A stretch of 64,000 nucleotides of DNA from Bacteroidales bacterium (lineage in GTDB: Bacteria > Bacteroidota > Bacteroidia > Bacteroidales > WCHB1-69): NCBI GenBank assembly GCA_017395245.1, contig JAFPVR010000042.1, positions 1-64,000 of the forward strand, written 5' to 3'. The notes beneath the pieces were generated by a model. The model was not told the DNA's origin. It searched no databases and saw only the letters and a program-made list of their open reading frames with translations. This document shows, one piece after another, positions 8,832 to 17,450 of the stretch. Positions within the stretch are counted from its first letter, which is position 1; every line of letters begins with the position of its first letter. Position numbers and translations under genes: made by a program.

Positions 8832-8861
8832 TTGGAACGATTGAAAAAAAGCGTACCTTTG
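8832..8861 (+). promoter_or_regulatory. Promoter of recA
   Basis: TTGG at 8832 (-33) and TACCTTTG at 8854-8861 (-7) are 22 bases apart, 28 bases upstream of the recA ATG. The promoter is divergent from purA. No SOS-type operator was recognised. Confidence 0.7.
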
Positions 8862-8889
8862 CCCCCTGAAATCATAAAACCTATCAAGA

Positions 8890-9912
8890 ATGGAAAAAGA
8901 AGAAATCAAAAGCAATGTGAACGCTGAGAAGCTGAAAGTTCTCAACTCCACGCTCGAAAAACTCGAAAAAACGTTCGGAAAAGGCTCCATCATGCGCATG
9001 GGCGAGACGCACATCGAGGAGATGGACGTCATTTCCACCGGATCCATCGGTTTGGACACGGCATTGGGCGTCGGCGGATTCCCGAAAGGCCGTATCGTCG
9101 AGATTTACGGTCCCGAATCCTCCGGTAAGACCACCTTGGCTATCCACGCTATCGCGGAAGCCCAGAAACAGGGTGGCATCGCGGCCTTCATCGATGCGGA
9201 GCACGCCTTCGACCGCTTCTATGCCGAGAAATTAGGGGTAAACACCGCTGAACTCCTCATTTCCCAACCAGACAATGGCGAACAGGCCCTTGAAATCGCT
9301 GACAACCTCATCCGTTCCGGTGCCATCGACATTATCGTTATCGACTCCGTGGCCGCCCTTACCCCGAAAAGCGAAATCGAGGGCGACATGGGTGATTCCA
9401 AGGTCGGTTTGCAGGCGCGCCTGATGTCACAGGCTTTGCGTAAATTGACTGCAACTATCAATAAAACAGGTTGCTGCTGTATCTTTATCAACCAACTGCG
9501 TGAGAAGATCGGCATCCTGTTCGGCAATCCGGAGACGACTACCGGCGGCAACGCCCTGAAATTCTATGCCTCCGTGCGTCTCGACATCCGTCGCCAGGCC
9601 CAAATCAAGGACGGCGATACTGCCATCGGTAACCACGTGAAAGTCAAAGTGGTGAAGAATAAGGTGGCTCCTCCGTTCCGTACGGCCGAGTTTGACATCA
9701 TGTTCGGCGAGGGCATCTCCAAGGCCGGTGAAATAGTTGATTTGGGTGTTGAATACAATATTATAAAGAAGTCCGGCTCGTGGTTCTCCTACGGCGACTC
9801 CAAGCTCGCCCAGGGCCGCGACAGCGTCAAACAGCTTCTTTGCGACAACCCCGAGCTCTCCGACGAAATCGAGGCTAAGATCCGCGAGGCCATTAAGGAA
9901 AACATGAAATAG
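8890..9912 (+). CDS. recA: Recombinase RecA
   Basis: A 340-residue RecA, the DNA-strand-exchange ATPase. It has Walker [11 protein letters not shown] near residue 75, Walker B '[12 protein letters not shown]' near 150, the 'MSQALRKLT' loop 1 segment and the '[23 protein letters not shown]' region carrying loop 2. The C-terminal tail is short. The TAG stop is directly followed by an in-frame TAG from the 28-bp palindrome that begins at its last base. Confidence 0.98.
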   Translation: MEKEEIKSNVNAEKLKVLNSTLEKLEKTFGKGSIMRMGETHIEEMDVISTGSIGLDTALGVGGFPKGRIVEIYGPESSGKTTLAIHAIAEAQKQGGIAAFIDAEHAFDRFYAEKLGVNTAELLISQPDNGEQALEIADNLIRSGAIDIIVIDSVAALTPKSEIEGDMGDSKVGLQARLMSQALRKLTATINKTGCCCIFINQLREKIGILFGNPETTTGGNALKFYASVRLDIRRQAQIKDGDTAIGNHVKVKVVKNKVAPPFRTAEFDIMFGEGISKAGEIVDLGVEYNIIKKSGSWFSYGDSKLAQGRDSVKQLLCDNPELSDEIEAKIREAIKENMK

Positions 9913-9939
9913 TAGAGACGTTGCGCGCAACGTCTCTAC
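9912..9939. repeat. 28-bp palindrome after recA, core TTGCGCGCAA
   Basis: Perfect copy identical to that at 4012. Its first base is the G of the recA TAG stop and its own TAG follows in the same frame. The hairpin could also act as a 3' end, but there is no T-run after it. Confidence 0.9.
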
Positions 9940-9958
9940 ATGACAAAATAACGATAGA

Positions 9959-10960
9959 ATGAGAAAAACAATCATACGTCTGTTGGTGTTGCTGTTGCTC
10001 TTTGGTTACGGCTGCCATAGCAAGAAGAAGTACGCAGACCTGCCGCCGGAGCTGGCCGAGCTGTGCATCAATATCGACAGGCACCCCAAAAAGGCCGAAA
10101 ATTACTACAAACGGGCGAACTACTACTATCTCAACAAGGAGATCGATAAGGGTATTGCCGACATGCAGACCGCCATCCGGCTGGCACCCGACAGCAGCAA
10201 GTACTATGTGACGCTCTCCGACCTCTACTTTGCCCAGCACGAGACCGACCTCACCGAAGAGATGCTGCTCAAGGCCATCTCCAAAGATGAGGACAATAAC
10301 GAAGCACGTCTGAAACTGGCTGAGTTACAGTACTATACTCGGCAGTTTGAGGACTGCGAAAAGACTATTGACGAGGCGGTGCAACGGCAACCCCATAACC
10401 CGAAAGCCTACCTTATCAAGGCGTTCATGCTGAAGGATATGCAGGATACGGTTGGCTATCTTCGTATGTTGCAGCTTGTTATCGACCAGAATCCGAAAGA
10501 GGTGAAGGCATATAGCGAGCTCGGTTACTTCTATCAGCAGAAGAACGATCCTATCGCGGTCTCCTATTACCAGAACGGGTTGAAGGTGGAACCCAACAAT
10601 GTGGAACTTCACTACAACCTCGGCACGATGTTCCAGGAAATGGACAAATTGGAGGAGGCGGAGCAGGAGTATAAGACGGCCATATCCATTGACTCTACCC
10701 ATATTCCGTCGCTTAACAATCTGGGTTACTTGTACTTGGACGATAGCCTTGCCCGATATGACGAGGCAGTGCAGCTCTTTACGCGTGTGCTGCAAATTAA
10801 CCCGAAGTTCGTCTACGCCCTCTGCAACCGCGGTGTGGCATACGAGTACTTGGGCAACTATGTGGCCGCCAGAAAGGACTATGAGGAAACACTGAAGCTT
10901 TCCACCAATTTTGAGCCGGCCATCAAGGGGCTGAACCGCTTGGATAAACTTCAACACTGA
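9959..10960 (+). CDS. TPR-repeat lipoprotein
   Basis: A 333-residue protein with an N-terminal lipoprotein signal (LLVLLLLFGYGC, cysteine at residue 19), followed by about seven tetratricopeptide repeats. Examples are 'YKRANYYYLNKEIDKGIADMQ' (near 45), 'AYSELGYFYQQKN', 'LHYNLGTMFQEMDKLEEAEQEYK', 'LNNLGYLYL' and 'CNRGVAYEYLGNYVAARKDYEE' near the end. It is probably anchored in the cell envelope and mediates protein contacts. It lies six bases upstream of ruvB and is likely in the same transcript, although no shared function is evident. Confidence 0.85.
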   Translation: MRKTIIRLLVLLLLFGYGCHSKKKYADLPPELAELCINIDRHPKKAENYYKRANYYYLNKEIDKGIADMQTAIRLAPDSSKYYVTLSDLYFAQHETDLTEEMLLKAISKDEDNNEARLKLAELQYYTRQFEDCEKTIDEAVQRQPHNPKAYLIKAFMLKDMQDTVGYLRMLQLVIDQNPKEVKAYSELGYFYQQKNDPIAVSYYQNGLKVEPNNVELHYNLGTMFQEMDKLEEAEQEYKTAISIDSTHIPSLNNLGYLYLDDSLARYDEAVQLFTRVLQINPKFVYALCNRGVAYEYLGNYVAARKDYEETLKLSTNFEPAIKGLNRLDKLQH

Positions 10961-10966
10961 CCGCGT

Positions 10967-11992
10967 ATGAACGAGAATCTGGATCCTACCAAACAGCATC
11001 TGTCGGCATCGGACAAAGAGTTCGAGCGTGCGATAAGGCCCGCGCAGTTCACTGAGTTTCAGGGACAACAGCAGGTTTTGGAGAATCTGATGGTCTTCGT
11101 GCATGCCGCGAAAGGTCGTGGCGAGGCACTGGATCATGTCCTTTTGCACGGGCCTCCAGGTTTGGGCAAGACCACGCTGTCGCACATTATCGGCAACGAG
11201 ATGGGGGTCAACGTGCGGGTCACATCCGGCCCGGTCATTGACAAGCCTGGCGACTTGGCCGGTCTGCTCACGAACTTGGAACCCCACGATGTGCTCTTCA
11301 TCGACGAGATTCACCGTCTGTCGCCGGTGGTGGAGGAATACCTTTACTCGGCGATGGAGGACTACAAGATCGACATTATGATTGACAGCGGTCCGAGTGC
11401 GCGGAGCGTGCAGATATCTATCAACCCCTTTACGTTGGTGGGCGCAACCACGCGGTCGGGTTTGCTGACAGCGCCGTTGCGGTCGCGTTTCGGTATCAAC
11501 CTGCGTCTGCAATATTATGATGCCCAGACACTTGGCAATATCATCAAACGGTCGGCTTCCATTTTGGACATCCCGATTGAGGACGATGCTGCCTACGAAA
11601 TCGCCAGTCGCAGTCGCGGTACGCCCCGTATTGCCAACCTGCTTTTGCGCCGTGTGCGCGACTTTGCCCAAATCAAGGGCGACGGCACCATCACGCTGCC
11701 TATCACGCAACTGGCCCTGTCGGCGTTGAACGTCGACCAGCACGGTCTTGACGAGATGGACAACCGTATTCTGAGCACCATCATCGAGAAGTTCAAAGGC
11801 GGTCCCGTGGGTTTGAGCACCATCGCCACGGCGGTGGGCGAGGATTCCGGTACCATCGAGGAGGTCTATGAGCCGTTCCTCATCCAGGAGGGCTACCTCA
11901 TGCGCACCCCCCGCGGTCGCGAAGCCACCGACCTGGCGTTCAGCCATTTAGGAAAATCGAGATATGTTTCCGGACAGGGTGAACTGTTTTGA
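10967..11992 (+). CDS. ruvB: Holliday junction branch migration helicase RuvB
   Basis: A 341-residue AAA+ motor of the RuvABC resolvasome. It has the N-terminal '[11 protein letters not shown]' segment, Walker [10 protein letters not shown] near 62, Walker B '[10 protein letters not shown]' near 110, sensor 1 '[11 protein letters not shown]' near 155, and a C-terminal winged helix ending '[18 protein letters not shown]'. No ruvA or ruvC is in the window. Confidence 0.97.
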   Translation: MNENLDPTKQHLSASDKEFERAIRPAQFTEFQGQQQVLENLMVFVHAAKGRGEALDHVLLHGPPGLGKTTLSHIIGNEMGVNVRVTSGPVIDKPGDLAGLLTNLEPHDVLFIDEIHRLSPVVEEYLYSAMEDYKIDIMIDSGPSARSVQISINPFTLVGATTRSGLLTAPLRSRFGINLRLQYYDAQTLGNIIKRSASILDIPIEDDAAYEIASRSRGTPRIANLLLRRVRDFAQIKGDGTITLPITQLALSALNVDQHGLDEMDNRILSTIIEKFKGGPVGLSTIATAVGEDSGTIEEVYEPFLIQEGYLMRTPRGREATDLAFSHLGKSRYVSGQGELF

Positions 11993-12071
11993 GGTTCAAA
12001 GGATAACCCCGACGTGCAGATTACGCGCAGATACGAGCGATACGCGGAGATGAAATTTTTGTTACCAACTG
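11993..12071. other. Intergenic spacer with a degenerate cagat/gcgat-rich stretch
   Basis: A decayed-looking sequence with repeats of 'cgcagata' and 'gcgatacgcgga' at 12010-12050, before the promoter of the next small ORF. No function recognised. Confidence 0.3.
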
Positions 12072-12101
12072 TTGATTTATACTGAAATTATTGTACTTTT
12101 G
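12072..12101 (+). promoter_or_regulatory. Promoter of the 58-residue ORF
   Basis: TTG at 12072-12074 and TACTTTTG at 12094-12101 are 22 bases apart, a textbook Bacteroidetes promoter 29 bases upstream of an ATG. Confidence 0.7.
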
Positions 12102-12129
12102 CAAACTAATTCATCTTTAAGATTAAGAT

Positions 12130-12306
12130 ATGGAAAATACTGTCTATACTGAAAGTGCGGCTTCTACGACGTTACCAAGACTACGGAAAAAGAAACCTTA
12201 CAAACGGGAGACTTTGACAAAACAAAGTGTCCCAGCTGGATATATGTCTTTGCAACAGTTTGAAAAAGAACTGGTTAATGCTGTTGTGCTTGGTAAAAGA
12301 CCTTGA
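12130..12306 (+). CDS. Small hypothetical protein, 58 residues
   Basis: A short ORF from the ATG at 12130 to the TGA at 12304-12306, starting MENTVYTESAASTTLPRLRK, basic in the middle (RKKKPYKRE) and ending in GYMSLQQFEKELVNAVVLG. The strong promoter placed just ahead supports it being expressed. The C-terminal 'GYMSLxxFExxL' style resembles small antitoxin-like proteins that precede toxin genes in Bacteroidetes, but no toxin follows, so it could be an orphan or remnant. I do not recognise a family. Its stop codon lies inside a heptanucleotide tract. Confidence 0.5.
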   Translation: MENTVYTESAASTTLPRLRKKKPYKRETLTKQSVPAGYMSLQQFEKELVNAVVLGKRP

Positions 12307-12321
12307 CCTTTGACCTTTGAC
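12301..12321. repeat. Heptanucleotide tract (CTTTGAC)x3
   Basis: CCTTGAC, CTTTGAC, CTTTGAC, overlapping the stop codon of the 58-residue ORF. Confidence 0.7.
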
Positions 12322-12386
12322 CACCCACCAAAACTCGTGTTGAAAAAATATTTCCAGTCACTACATGGTTGATATTAAAAAAAGTG

Positions 12387-12394
12387 TATTTTTG
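12387..12394 (+). promoter_or_regulatory. -7 promoter box for rpmE2
   Basis: TATTTTTG, 39 bases upstream of the rpmE2 ATG. The leader is AT-rich. Confidence 0.6.
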
Positions 12395-12432
12395 CCGTCC
12401 AATTTTAACGGCTAAAAAAAATAAGAGATATT

Positions 12433-12702
12433 ATGAAAAAAGACATCCATCCGAAAGAGTATAGAACGGTGGTTTTCAAGGACATGTCAAACGATTACGC
12501 GTTCCTGACCAAGTCTACCGTGAACACGAAAGACACCATCGTTTGGGAAGACGGAAATGAATATCCGCTCGTAAAATTAGAGATTTCCAGCACCTCTCAC
12601 CCCTTCTTCACCGGCAAGATGAAGCTGGTTGACACGGCAGGCCGCGTGGATAAGTTCCGCAACAAATACGCCCGCCACTTCGAAGCTGGCAAGTCCAAGT
12701 AA
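12433..12702 (+). CDS. rpmE2: 50S ribosomal protein L31 type B
   Basis: An 89-residue protein starting [19 protein letters not shown] and containing the conserved '[26 protein letters not shown]' core of L31. The zinc-binding cysteines of type A L31 are missing, which marks the zinc-independent type B paralogue. It is a monocistronic unit with its own promoter and a terminator at 12724-12759. Confidence 0.97.
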   Translation: MKKDIHPKEYRTVVFKDMSNDYAFLTKSTVNTKDTIVWEDGNEYPLVKLEISSTSHPFFTGKMKLVDTAGRVDKFRNKYARHFEAGKSK

Positions 12703-12723
12703 TACATATTTTTTGTATCTTCG

Positions 12724-12759
12724 CTGACCTTTTCCGATACCCGAAAAAGGTCAGTTTTT
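12724..12759 (+). terminator. Rho-independent terminator after rpmE2
   Basis: Stem CTGACCTTTTC / GAAAAAGGTCAG around a CGATACC loop, followed by TTTTTG. It sits 21 bases after the rpmE2 stop and 19 bases before lon. Confidence 0.8.
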
Positions 12760-12777
12760 GTATTGTAACCTACTGAA

Positions 12778-15201
12778 ATGATGAAAGATATTCTTGCCCT
12801 TAGCGGTTTTTTCAATGCGGAGTCCAACGTGATACCCATCCTTTCGGCCGAAGACGAGGTCAGGATGAGCGAGGAGGAGCTGCCGTCAGTGGTAGCGCTG
12901 CTGCCCATGCGCAATACCGTGCTCTTCCCGGGCATGGTCATCCCCATCACCGTGGGACGCGAAAAATCGCTGCGCCTCGCCCGCGAATGCTCCGGCTCAG
13001 ACGAGCCCATCGGTGTGGTGACACAGCGTGACAACAATGTGGAAGATCCTACTATCAAGGACCTCTACCGCGTCGCCACCCTTGCTCGCATCCTCAAAAC
13101 CCTCAACCTTCCCGACGGCAACGTGATGATGGTTGTGCAGGGCATGAAACTGTTCGAAATCGGTCGCGTCACCCAGTCTCGACCCTACTACCGCTGCACC
13201 GCCCTCCCTTATCCCACCAACGATCTCAACCCGGACATCACTTCGAGCGAGGAATTCCAGGCCAAGATGATGCTCATTCGCGAAACGATGGGCAACATTC
13301 TGCAGCTCACCCCCGGCGTCACCCGCGATGCCATGACCGCCGTCAACAATATCGAAAGCAACTCCTTCCTCATCAACTTTATCGTCTCCAACCTTAGCAT
13401 AGAAGTAAGTCAGAAACAGGATATTCTTGAGACACAGGATATTATGGTTCGATGCGATAAGGTTATCTCTTTGCTGACGCACGAGCAGCAGGTAATGGAG
13501 ATTAAGCACCAGATCCACACCAAGTCGCATCAGGAGATGGAGAAGCAGCAGCGCGAGTATATCCTCAACCAGCAGATGAAAACCATCCAGGAGGAGCTCG
13601 GCGGTCCTTCCACCGAAAAGGATTTTGACGACTTGCGCGAGCGGGCGGCCAAGAAAAAATGGAACCAGGAGACGGCAGACCTCTTCGAAAAAGAGTTCAA
13701 AAAACTGCAGCGCACCAACTTCATGTCGCCGGAATACTCCGTGCAGCTCAACTACTTGGAGCTGATGCTCGACCTGCCGTGGAACGAATACAGCGAGGAT
13801 AACTTCGATTTGGCCAAGACCCGCGAGATTCTGGACAAGGATCATTACGGTTTGGAGAAAGTGAAGGAACGCATCCTCGAATATTTGGCCGTTTTGAAGC
13901 TGAAAGGCGATATGAAGTCGCCGATTCTTTGTCTGGCAGGCCCTCCGGGTGTGGGTAAAACTTCTTTGGGTCGCTCCATTGCGGAGTCTATCGGACGGAA
14001 GTATGTCCGCATCTCCCTTGGCGGCGTGCACGACGAGGCGGAGGTCCGCGGCCACCGCAAGACCTACATCGGCGCGATGCCCGGCCGCATCATCCAAAGT
14101 ATGCGCAAGGTCGGTTACTCCAACCCTGTGTTCGTGCTCGATGAAATCGACAAAGTGTCGGGCATGAGCGTCAACGGCGACCCGTCGGCGGCGCTGTTGG
14201 AGGTGATGGATCCCGAGCAGAACAGCACCTTCAACGACAACTATCTCGAAACCCCTTACGACCTGTCGCGGGTGCTCTTTATCGCCACCGCCAACAATAT
14301 CCAGAACATCCATCCCGCCTTGCTCGACCGTATGGAACTCATTGACATACCGGGCTATTTGGCGGAGGAAAAGCTGGCCATCGCAATGAAGCATCTCATC
14401 CCGAAGCAGTTGGCAGACAATGGGTTGACGGCGAAGCAACTGACAATTCCTGAGGAGACGGTCAAGGCGGTGATCAGCGAATATACGCGCGAGGCGGGCG
14501 TCCGCACGTTGGAGCGCACCCTTGCCAAGATTATCCGCAAGCGTGCTGCGCAGTTAGTACAAGAGGGTAAAATATCCAAAACGGTGAAGCCCAAGGAGTT
14601 AAAAGAAATCCTTGGCTCGCCTATCTTCCAGATTGAAAAGGCGCTGGACGGCAGTGAGCCGGGCGTGGCCACCGGTCTGGCATGGACCGCCGTGGGCGGT
14701 GAAATCCTCTTTGTGGAGGCGCTTACCAGCGATGGCAAAGGCGAGCTTACCATGACGGGCAACCTCGGCGACGTGATGAAAGAGTCGGCCACCATCGCCT
14801 ACGAATACCTCAAGGCGCATGCTGCCGACTATCGCGTTGACCCTGAGGATTTTAAGAACAAAAAGGTACATGTTCACGTGCCCGAGGGCGCGACCCCGAA
14901 GGACGGTCCTTCGGCGGGCATCACCATCCTCACCGCACTCGTCTCTGCATTTACGCAAACGCCTGTGCGTGAGAAGATTGCCATGACAGGCGAGATTACC
15001 TTGCGCGGCAAACTGCTCCCCGTGGGCGGCATCAAGGAGAAAATCCTCGCGGCCAAGCGCAGTGGTATTTTCGACATTGTGATGTCCAAGGAGAACAAAA
15101 AAGACATCGACGACATCAAGGAGAATTTCATCGAAGGCATGACTTTCCATTACTTTGAAACGATGAAGGAGGCGGTCATGTTCAACTTTAAATGGAAATA
15201 A
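12778..15201 (+). CDS. lon: ATP-dependent protease Lon
   Basis: An 807-residue LonA protease that degrades misfolded and regulatory proteins in the cytoplasm. An N-terminal LON substrate-binding domain begins at about residue 38 ('[13 protein letters not shown]'). The AAA+ module has Walker [10 protein letters not shown] near 390 and 'VFVLDEIDK' near 455. The C-terminal protease domain has the catalytic serine in DGPSAG (about residue 711) and lysine in '[12 protein letters not shown]' (about 754). Two ATGs are adjacent at the start. The gene ends one base before the meaB ATG. Confidence 0.97.
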   Translation: MMKDILALSGFFNAESNVIPILSAEDEVRMSEEELPSVVALLPMRNTVLFPGMVIPITVGREKSLRLARECSGSDEPIGVVTQRDNNVEDPTIKDLYRVATLARILKTLNLPDGNVMMVVQGMKLFEIGRVTQSRPYYRCTALPYPTNDLNPDITSSEEFQAKMMLIRETMGNILQLTPGVTRDAMTAVNNIESNSFLINFIVSNLSIEVSQKQDILETQDIMVRCDKVISLLTHEQQVMEIKHQIHTKSHQEMEKQQREYILNQQMKTIQEELGGPSTEKDFDDLRERAAKKKWNQETADLFEKEFKKLQRTNFMSPEYSVQLNYLELMLDLPWNEYSEDNFDLAKTREILDKDHYGLEKVKERILEYLAVLKLKGDMKSPILCLAGPPGVGKTSLGRSIAESIGRKYVRISLGGVHDEAEVRGHRKTYIGAMPGRIIQSMRKVGYSNPVFVLDEIDKVSGMSVNGDPSAALLEVMDPEQNSTFNDNYLETPYDLSRVLFIATANNIQNIHPALLDRMELIDIPGYLAEEKLAIAMKHLIPKQLADNGLTAKQLTIPEETVKAVISEYTREAGVRTLERTLAKIIRKRAAQLVQEGKISKTVKPKELKEILGSPIFQIEKALDGSEPGVATGLAWTAVGGEILFVEALTSDGKGELTMTGNLGDVMKESATIAYEYLKAHAADYRVDPEDFKNKKVHVHVPEGATPKDGPSAGITILTALVSAFTQTPVREKIAMTGEITLRGKLLPVGGIKEKILAAKRSGIFDIVMSKENKKDIDDIKENFIEGMTFHYFETMKEAVMFNFKWK

Positions 15202-15202
15202 T

Positions 15203-16264
15203 ATGGCGAATCCCTATTACGAATCGGCATTGACGGAGCGTGCGGGCGTGGAACAGCCCATGCGGGTGAACCCGAACTTCAAACGGCACAAGAAGGCGGA
15301 ACTTACTGTCGAGGATTACGTGAAGGGGATTTTGGAGGGTAACCGAACCATCCTCAGTCGCGCCATCACCATGATAGAGAGCGAGAATCCGACACATATC
15401 GCGATGGCCCAGACGATTATCGAGCGTTGCCTGCCACACTCCGTCAATTCACTGCGCATCGGGATTACCGGCGTGCCGGGCGTGGGCAAGAGCACTTTCA
15501 TCGAGTCGTTCGGCGGTATGTTGACCGCGCAAGGGCACAAGCTGGCGGTTTTGGCCATTGACCCGTCGAGCGAGCGCACCAAGGGCAGCATTCTGGGTGA
15601 CAAAACCCGCATGGAAACCCTTTCCGTCGACCCGAACGCCTTCATCCGGCCTTCGCCGTCGGGATCTGCCTTAGGCGGGGTAGCCCGCAAGACCCGCGAG
15701 TCCATCATCCTGTGCGAGGCCGCCGGCTTTGACATCATCATCGTCGAGACCGTTGGGGTAGGGCAGTCCGAAACGGCGGTCAAGTCGATGGTTGATTTCT
15801 TCCTGCTGCTTATGTTGGCGGGTGCTGGTGACGAGCTGCAGGGCATCAAGCGCGGCATTATGGAAATGGCTGATGCGCTGGTTATTAACAAAGCCGACGG
15901 CGACAATCTGCCCAAGGCGAAAGGAGCTGCGTCCCAATATCGTGCTGCGTTGAAACTCTTCCCCAAGAACGACAACGGCTGGGACGTGCCCGTGGAGGTC
16001 TGCTCCGCCCGGGAATGTTTTGCGTTGGACAAAGTGTGGCAGATCATCCAGGATTTCGTCGCGCTGACCAAAGGGAACGGTAGCTTTGAAAGAACTCGTA
16101 ACGCCCAATTAGTCAACATCTTCTACCATTGGATCGACTTCACCTTACAAAACCGCTTTTACAACAGCGAGCACACCCAATCGGAAATCGACCGCCTGCT
16201 TCCGCTCATCCAGTCGAAGCAAATTTCGCCGTACATGGCGGCGACGCAGTTGGTGGAGGGGTGA
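15203..16264 (+). CDS. meaB: Methylmalonyl-CoA mutase-associated GTPase MeaB
   Basis: A 353-residue G3E-family P-loop GTPase that protects and reloads adenosylcobalamin-dependent methylmalonyl-CoA mutase. It has a P-loop GVPGVGKST near 92, 'LAIDPSSERTKGSILGDKTRM' (switch region), 'ETVGVGQSE' Walker B and 'NKADG' base recognition. It directly follows lon with a one-base gap and is probably cotranscribed. The mutase subunits are not in this window. Confidence 0.93.
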   Translation: MANPYYESALTERAGVEQPMRVNPNFKRHKKAELTVEDYVKGILEGNRTILSRAITMIESENPTHIAMAQTIIERCLPHSVNSLRIGITGVPGVGKSTFIESFGGMLTAQGHKLAVLAIDPSSERTKGSILGDKTRMETLSVDPNAFIRPSPSGSALGGVARKTRESIILCEAAGFDIIIVETVGVGQSETAVKSMVDFFLLLMLAGAGDELQGIKRGIMEMADALVINKADGDNLPKAKGAASQYRAALKLFPKNDNGWDVPVEVCSARECFALDKVWQIIQDFVALTKGNGSFERTRNAQLVNIFYHWIDFTLQNRFYNSEHTQSEIDRLLPLIQSKQISPYMAATQLVEG

Positions 16265-16266
16265 CG

Positions 16267-16310
16267 GTTTCAAGTTTCAGGTTTCAAGTTTCAAGTTTCA
16301 GGTTTCAAGT
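16267..16310. repeat. Heptanucleotide tract (GTTTCAR)x6
   Basis: Six units alternating GTTTCAA and GTTTCAG begin two bases after the meaB stop codon. Confidence 0.85.
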
Positions 16311-16651
16311 AGTGGTGTCTTCGGCTTCTTTTCTGCGGCGGATGAAAATGCGTTCATAAAGACTTTTTAAGTTTCGCATGCTCCTTTTCGTTGCAGTTAT
16401 TGGCATGTTATCGTGATTTTCCGTAGGAGATTCCGCTCGCTCACTGCGTTCGCAGCGGAATCTCCCACGTGAACTACAAACATCCCGAAAACAACATAAA
16501 CTGAGCTTGCGAAACCTCAGTAAAAAAACCACAACGTCAGACCCCGAAATGCAATTTTTGTATCCTTTTATGCCAAAAACAAACAGTTAATTGCATAAAA
16601 AGTGAATTGAAAAATATTTTTAACACATCGTGTTTGGTATCGAAAAAATAG
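16311..16651. other. Intergenic region with one inverted repeat
   Basis: About 340 bases without a convincing gene. At 16423-16467 a hairpin-forming element has arms GGAGATTCCGCT and AGCGGAATCTCC around a GCTCACTGCGTTC loop. The rest is AT-rich. A short minus-strand ORF here overlaps the inverted repeat and is not credible. Confidence 0.5.
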
Positions 16652-16659
16652 TATCTTTG
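16652..16659 (+). promoter_or_regulatory. -7 promoter box for the DUF5618 gene
   Basis: TATCTTTG with TTTGG about 19 bases upstream, 37 bases before the ATG. Confidence 0.65.
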
Positions 16660-16695
16660 CGGCGTTAATCTAAGTGCTCACTAATAGCGGAGAAA

Positions 16696-17106
16696 ATGGA
16701 AGAATCAATAAACACTAACCCTTTTGAAGAAGCTCGGCGATACGTTGCCAATGCGGAGGAAATCATTCAGAAGTCAAAGCTGGATCAGGAGACGAAACTT
16801 TACAGGGACAAGAAATACGTCCGTATCGCGGGTGACACACTTTGGAAAGGCTGTCTCATCGCCCTTGACGCGGTTTTTGGCGTGCGGAAGGGCAAAGGCC
16901 GTCCGTCTATCAAGAAATACACGGAGGCTGTTGCCAAACGTGACCAGAAACTGCTGCAGTTCGTAAATACGGGCTATGAAACCATGCACCTTGTGATGGG
17001 CTATGACGGCAACAAGAACAAGAAAGTCTGCGATGCAGGTTTTGAGATCGCCAACACCATCATTGACCACTGCGAAAAGCTGTATCCGAAGCGGGTTTGC
17101 GCATAA
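16696..17106 (+). CDS. DUF5618 family protein
   Basis: A 136-residue cytoplasmic, helical protein. It has the pattern 'EEARRYVANAEEII', then 'YRDKKYVRIAGDTLWKGCLIALDAVF', 'KKYTEAVAKRDQKLLQFVNTGYETMHLVMGYDGN' and 'GFEIANTIIDHCE', which I associate with the Bacteroidetes DUF5618 family. The all-helical layout is HEPN-like, but the function is unknown. It stands alone with its own promoter and is followed by a large stem-loop. Confidence 0.75.
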   Translation: MEESINTNPFEEARRYVANAEEIIQKSKLDQETKLYRDKKYVRIAGDTLWKGCLIALDAVFGVRKGKGRPSIKKYTEAVAKRDQKLLQFVNTGYETMHLVMGYDGNKNKKVCDAGFEIANTIIDHCEKLYPKRVCA

Positions 17107-17141
17107 TCGTACCATCGTTCACCTGCTTTCCTTCGTTCTTC

Positions 17142-17216
17142 CCATACTGTAGGCATACTGTAGCCATAGTGCAGGCATACTCAAAGGCATGCCGTCACTA
17201 TAGCTACAGTATGCCT
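17142..17216. repeat. 11-bp tandem repeats folded into a 21-bp inverted repeat
   Basis: Units CCATACTGTAG, GCATACTGTAG, CCATAGTGCAG and a partial fourth run in tandem from 17142. The segment 17151-17171 is inverted at 17196-17216 with one mismatch in 21, leaving a 24-base loop. It follows the DUF5618 gene and could be its 3' hairpin, but it lacks a clean T-run. Confidence 0.7.
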
Positions 17217-17376
17217 CTTGGTTTAGAAAGCAGAGGGTGCAGTTTTTTTGTGGATTATTTGTAGCTCTTCTGATGGAAGTCATTTTTTTTTGTCGTAACT
17301 GCCTGATTATAAATGTGTGGATTGTGTGATAGGTTCGTGATACTCATCAACAAACCCTACAGCTTGCTCAGCATTG

Positions 17377-17433
17377 TATCTTTGCCGTCGAAATCAGTCG
17401 CGTGACGTTTTCAAACGTTCTTTGACATATTGG
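17377..17433 (+). promoter_or_regulatory. Orphan promoter with rRNA-leader-like sequence
   Basis: TATCTTTG at 17377-17384 is followed 33 bases later by GTTCTTTGACATATTGG (17417-17433). That segment resembles the conserved antiterminator-type leader ahead of Bacteroidetes rRNA operons. No RNA or protein gene follows on this strand; the next gene is on the opposite strand and ends at 17451. Confidence 0.4.
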
Positions 17434-17450
17434 AAGAATTGAATCAGGCA

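Noticed and set aside
16305-16532. A 75-codon minus-strand frame after meaB
   Set aside because: It runs through an inverted repeat, has no promoter and no recognisable motif.
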